Shown piece after piece: positions 63,923 to 64,000 of a stretch of 64,000 bases of DNA. The notes below the pieces were generated by a model. The model had not been told where the DNA came from. It made no database searches and saw only the letters and a list, made by a program, of their open reading frames with translations. Origin of the DNA: CAWUEX02 sp038148375 (GTDB lineage Bacteria > Pseudomonadota > Alphaproteobacteria > Rhodospirillales > Rhodospirillaceae). Location: the NCBI GenBank assembly GCA_038148375.1, contig JAYQVH010000013.1:24771-88770 (forward strand). The letters are read 5' to 3'. The position numbers were made by a program, and so were the translations under genes. Numbering within the stretch: the first letter of the stretch is position 1; each line of letters opens with the position of its first letter.

Positions 63923-64000
63923 GACGAAATCTGTCCTTTTATCTGCGATTGAGTTGGTTATCGCCACTGCACTTACAAAGGATATCGCGTTCGATCAAGT

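Overview
The window reads as chromosomal DNA of an alphaproteobacterium, possibly Rhodospirillales-like; the order is an inference. The lineage call rests on gene content: an NDUFA12-type complex I accessory protein, a HIG1-domain membrane protein, DUF2155, a ThiS-ThiG fusion, a SUF operon led by an Rrf2 regulator, a class II (B12-dependent) ribonucleotide reductase, ParE, and a flagellar hook gene behind a sigma-54-type promoter. Genes lie densely on both strands and are mostly housekeeping. By eye the DNA is clearly more GC-rich before about 41 kb than after it.

Layout. 1-6 kb: a frame-broken DUF3095 gene, a CMD/AhpD-like protein, an SRPBCC-like protein, two tandem paralogous MDR dehydrogenases and a secreted tannase/feruloyl esterase-family protein. 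6.1-9.4 kb: a zinc-uptake locus (znuB, znuC, zur, and divergent znuA) with a clear palindromic Zur box and a terminator. 10.3-17 kb: the operon sufR-sufB-sufC-sufD-sufS-sufU-DUF59-sufA. 17-25 kb: a single-domain response regulator, HIG1 protein, TauE/SafE permease, N-formylglutamate amidohydrolase, tRNA-Val(GAC), an IS3-type remnant that truncates a Na/Pi cotransporter gene, an MDR oxidoreductase and an orphan solute-binding protein. 25-34 kb: two small secreted proteins, parE, a YciA thioesterase, an FAD oxidase, a DUF482 protein, RidA and serA. 34-40 kb: an FGE-like protein, a TatA-like microprotein, a catalytically degenerate cGAS/DncV-like nucleotidyltransferase, and nrdJ with paired NrdR boxes. 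40.5-46 kb: NDUFA12, two MCE proteins, DUF2155, aat, accC, accB, aroQ and thiSG. 46-54 kb: an aldo/keto reductase, a hook gene with an in-frame amber codon, a DUF2786-like HTH protein, a DsbA-like protein, an M48 protease, a GGT-like lipoprotein and an aminotransferase. 54-64 kb: rne, a Tat-exported amidase, PBP1A, a Cys-cluster protein, prfB with its programmed frameshift, and bcp.

Most notable: (1) a 110-112 bp paired-repeat element present twice, at 689-800 and 35208-35317; (2) a CD-NTase homologue that has lost its active-site residues; (3) an accC gene whose normally near-invariant biotin-carboxylase motif is replaced, at constant length, by residues each one transversion away, which is either a local sequence artefact or a dead enzyme; (4) a sigma-54-promoted hook gene interrupted by a TAG where Tyr is expected; (5) a textbook prfB frameshift site. 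No CRISPR array, prophage or complete mobile island is visible.
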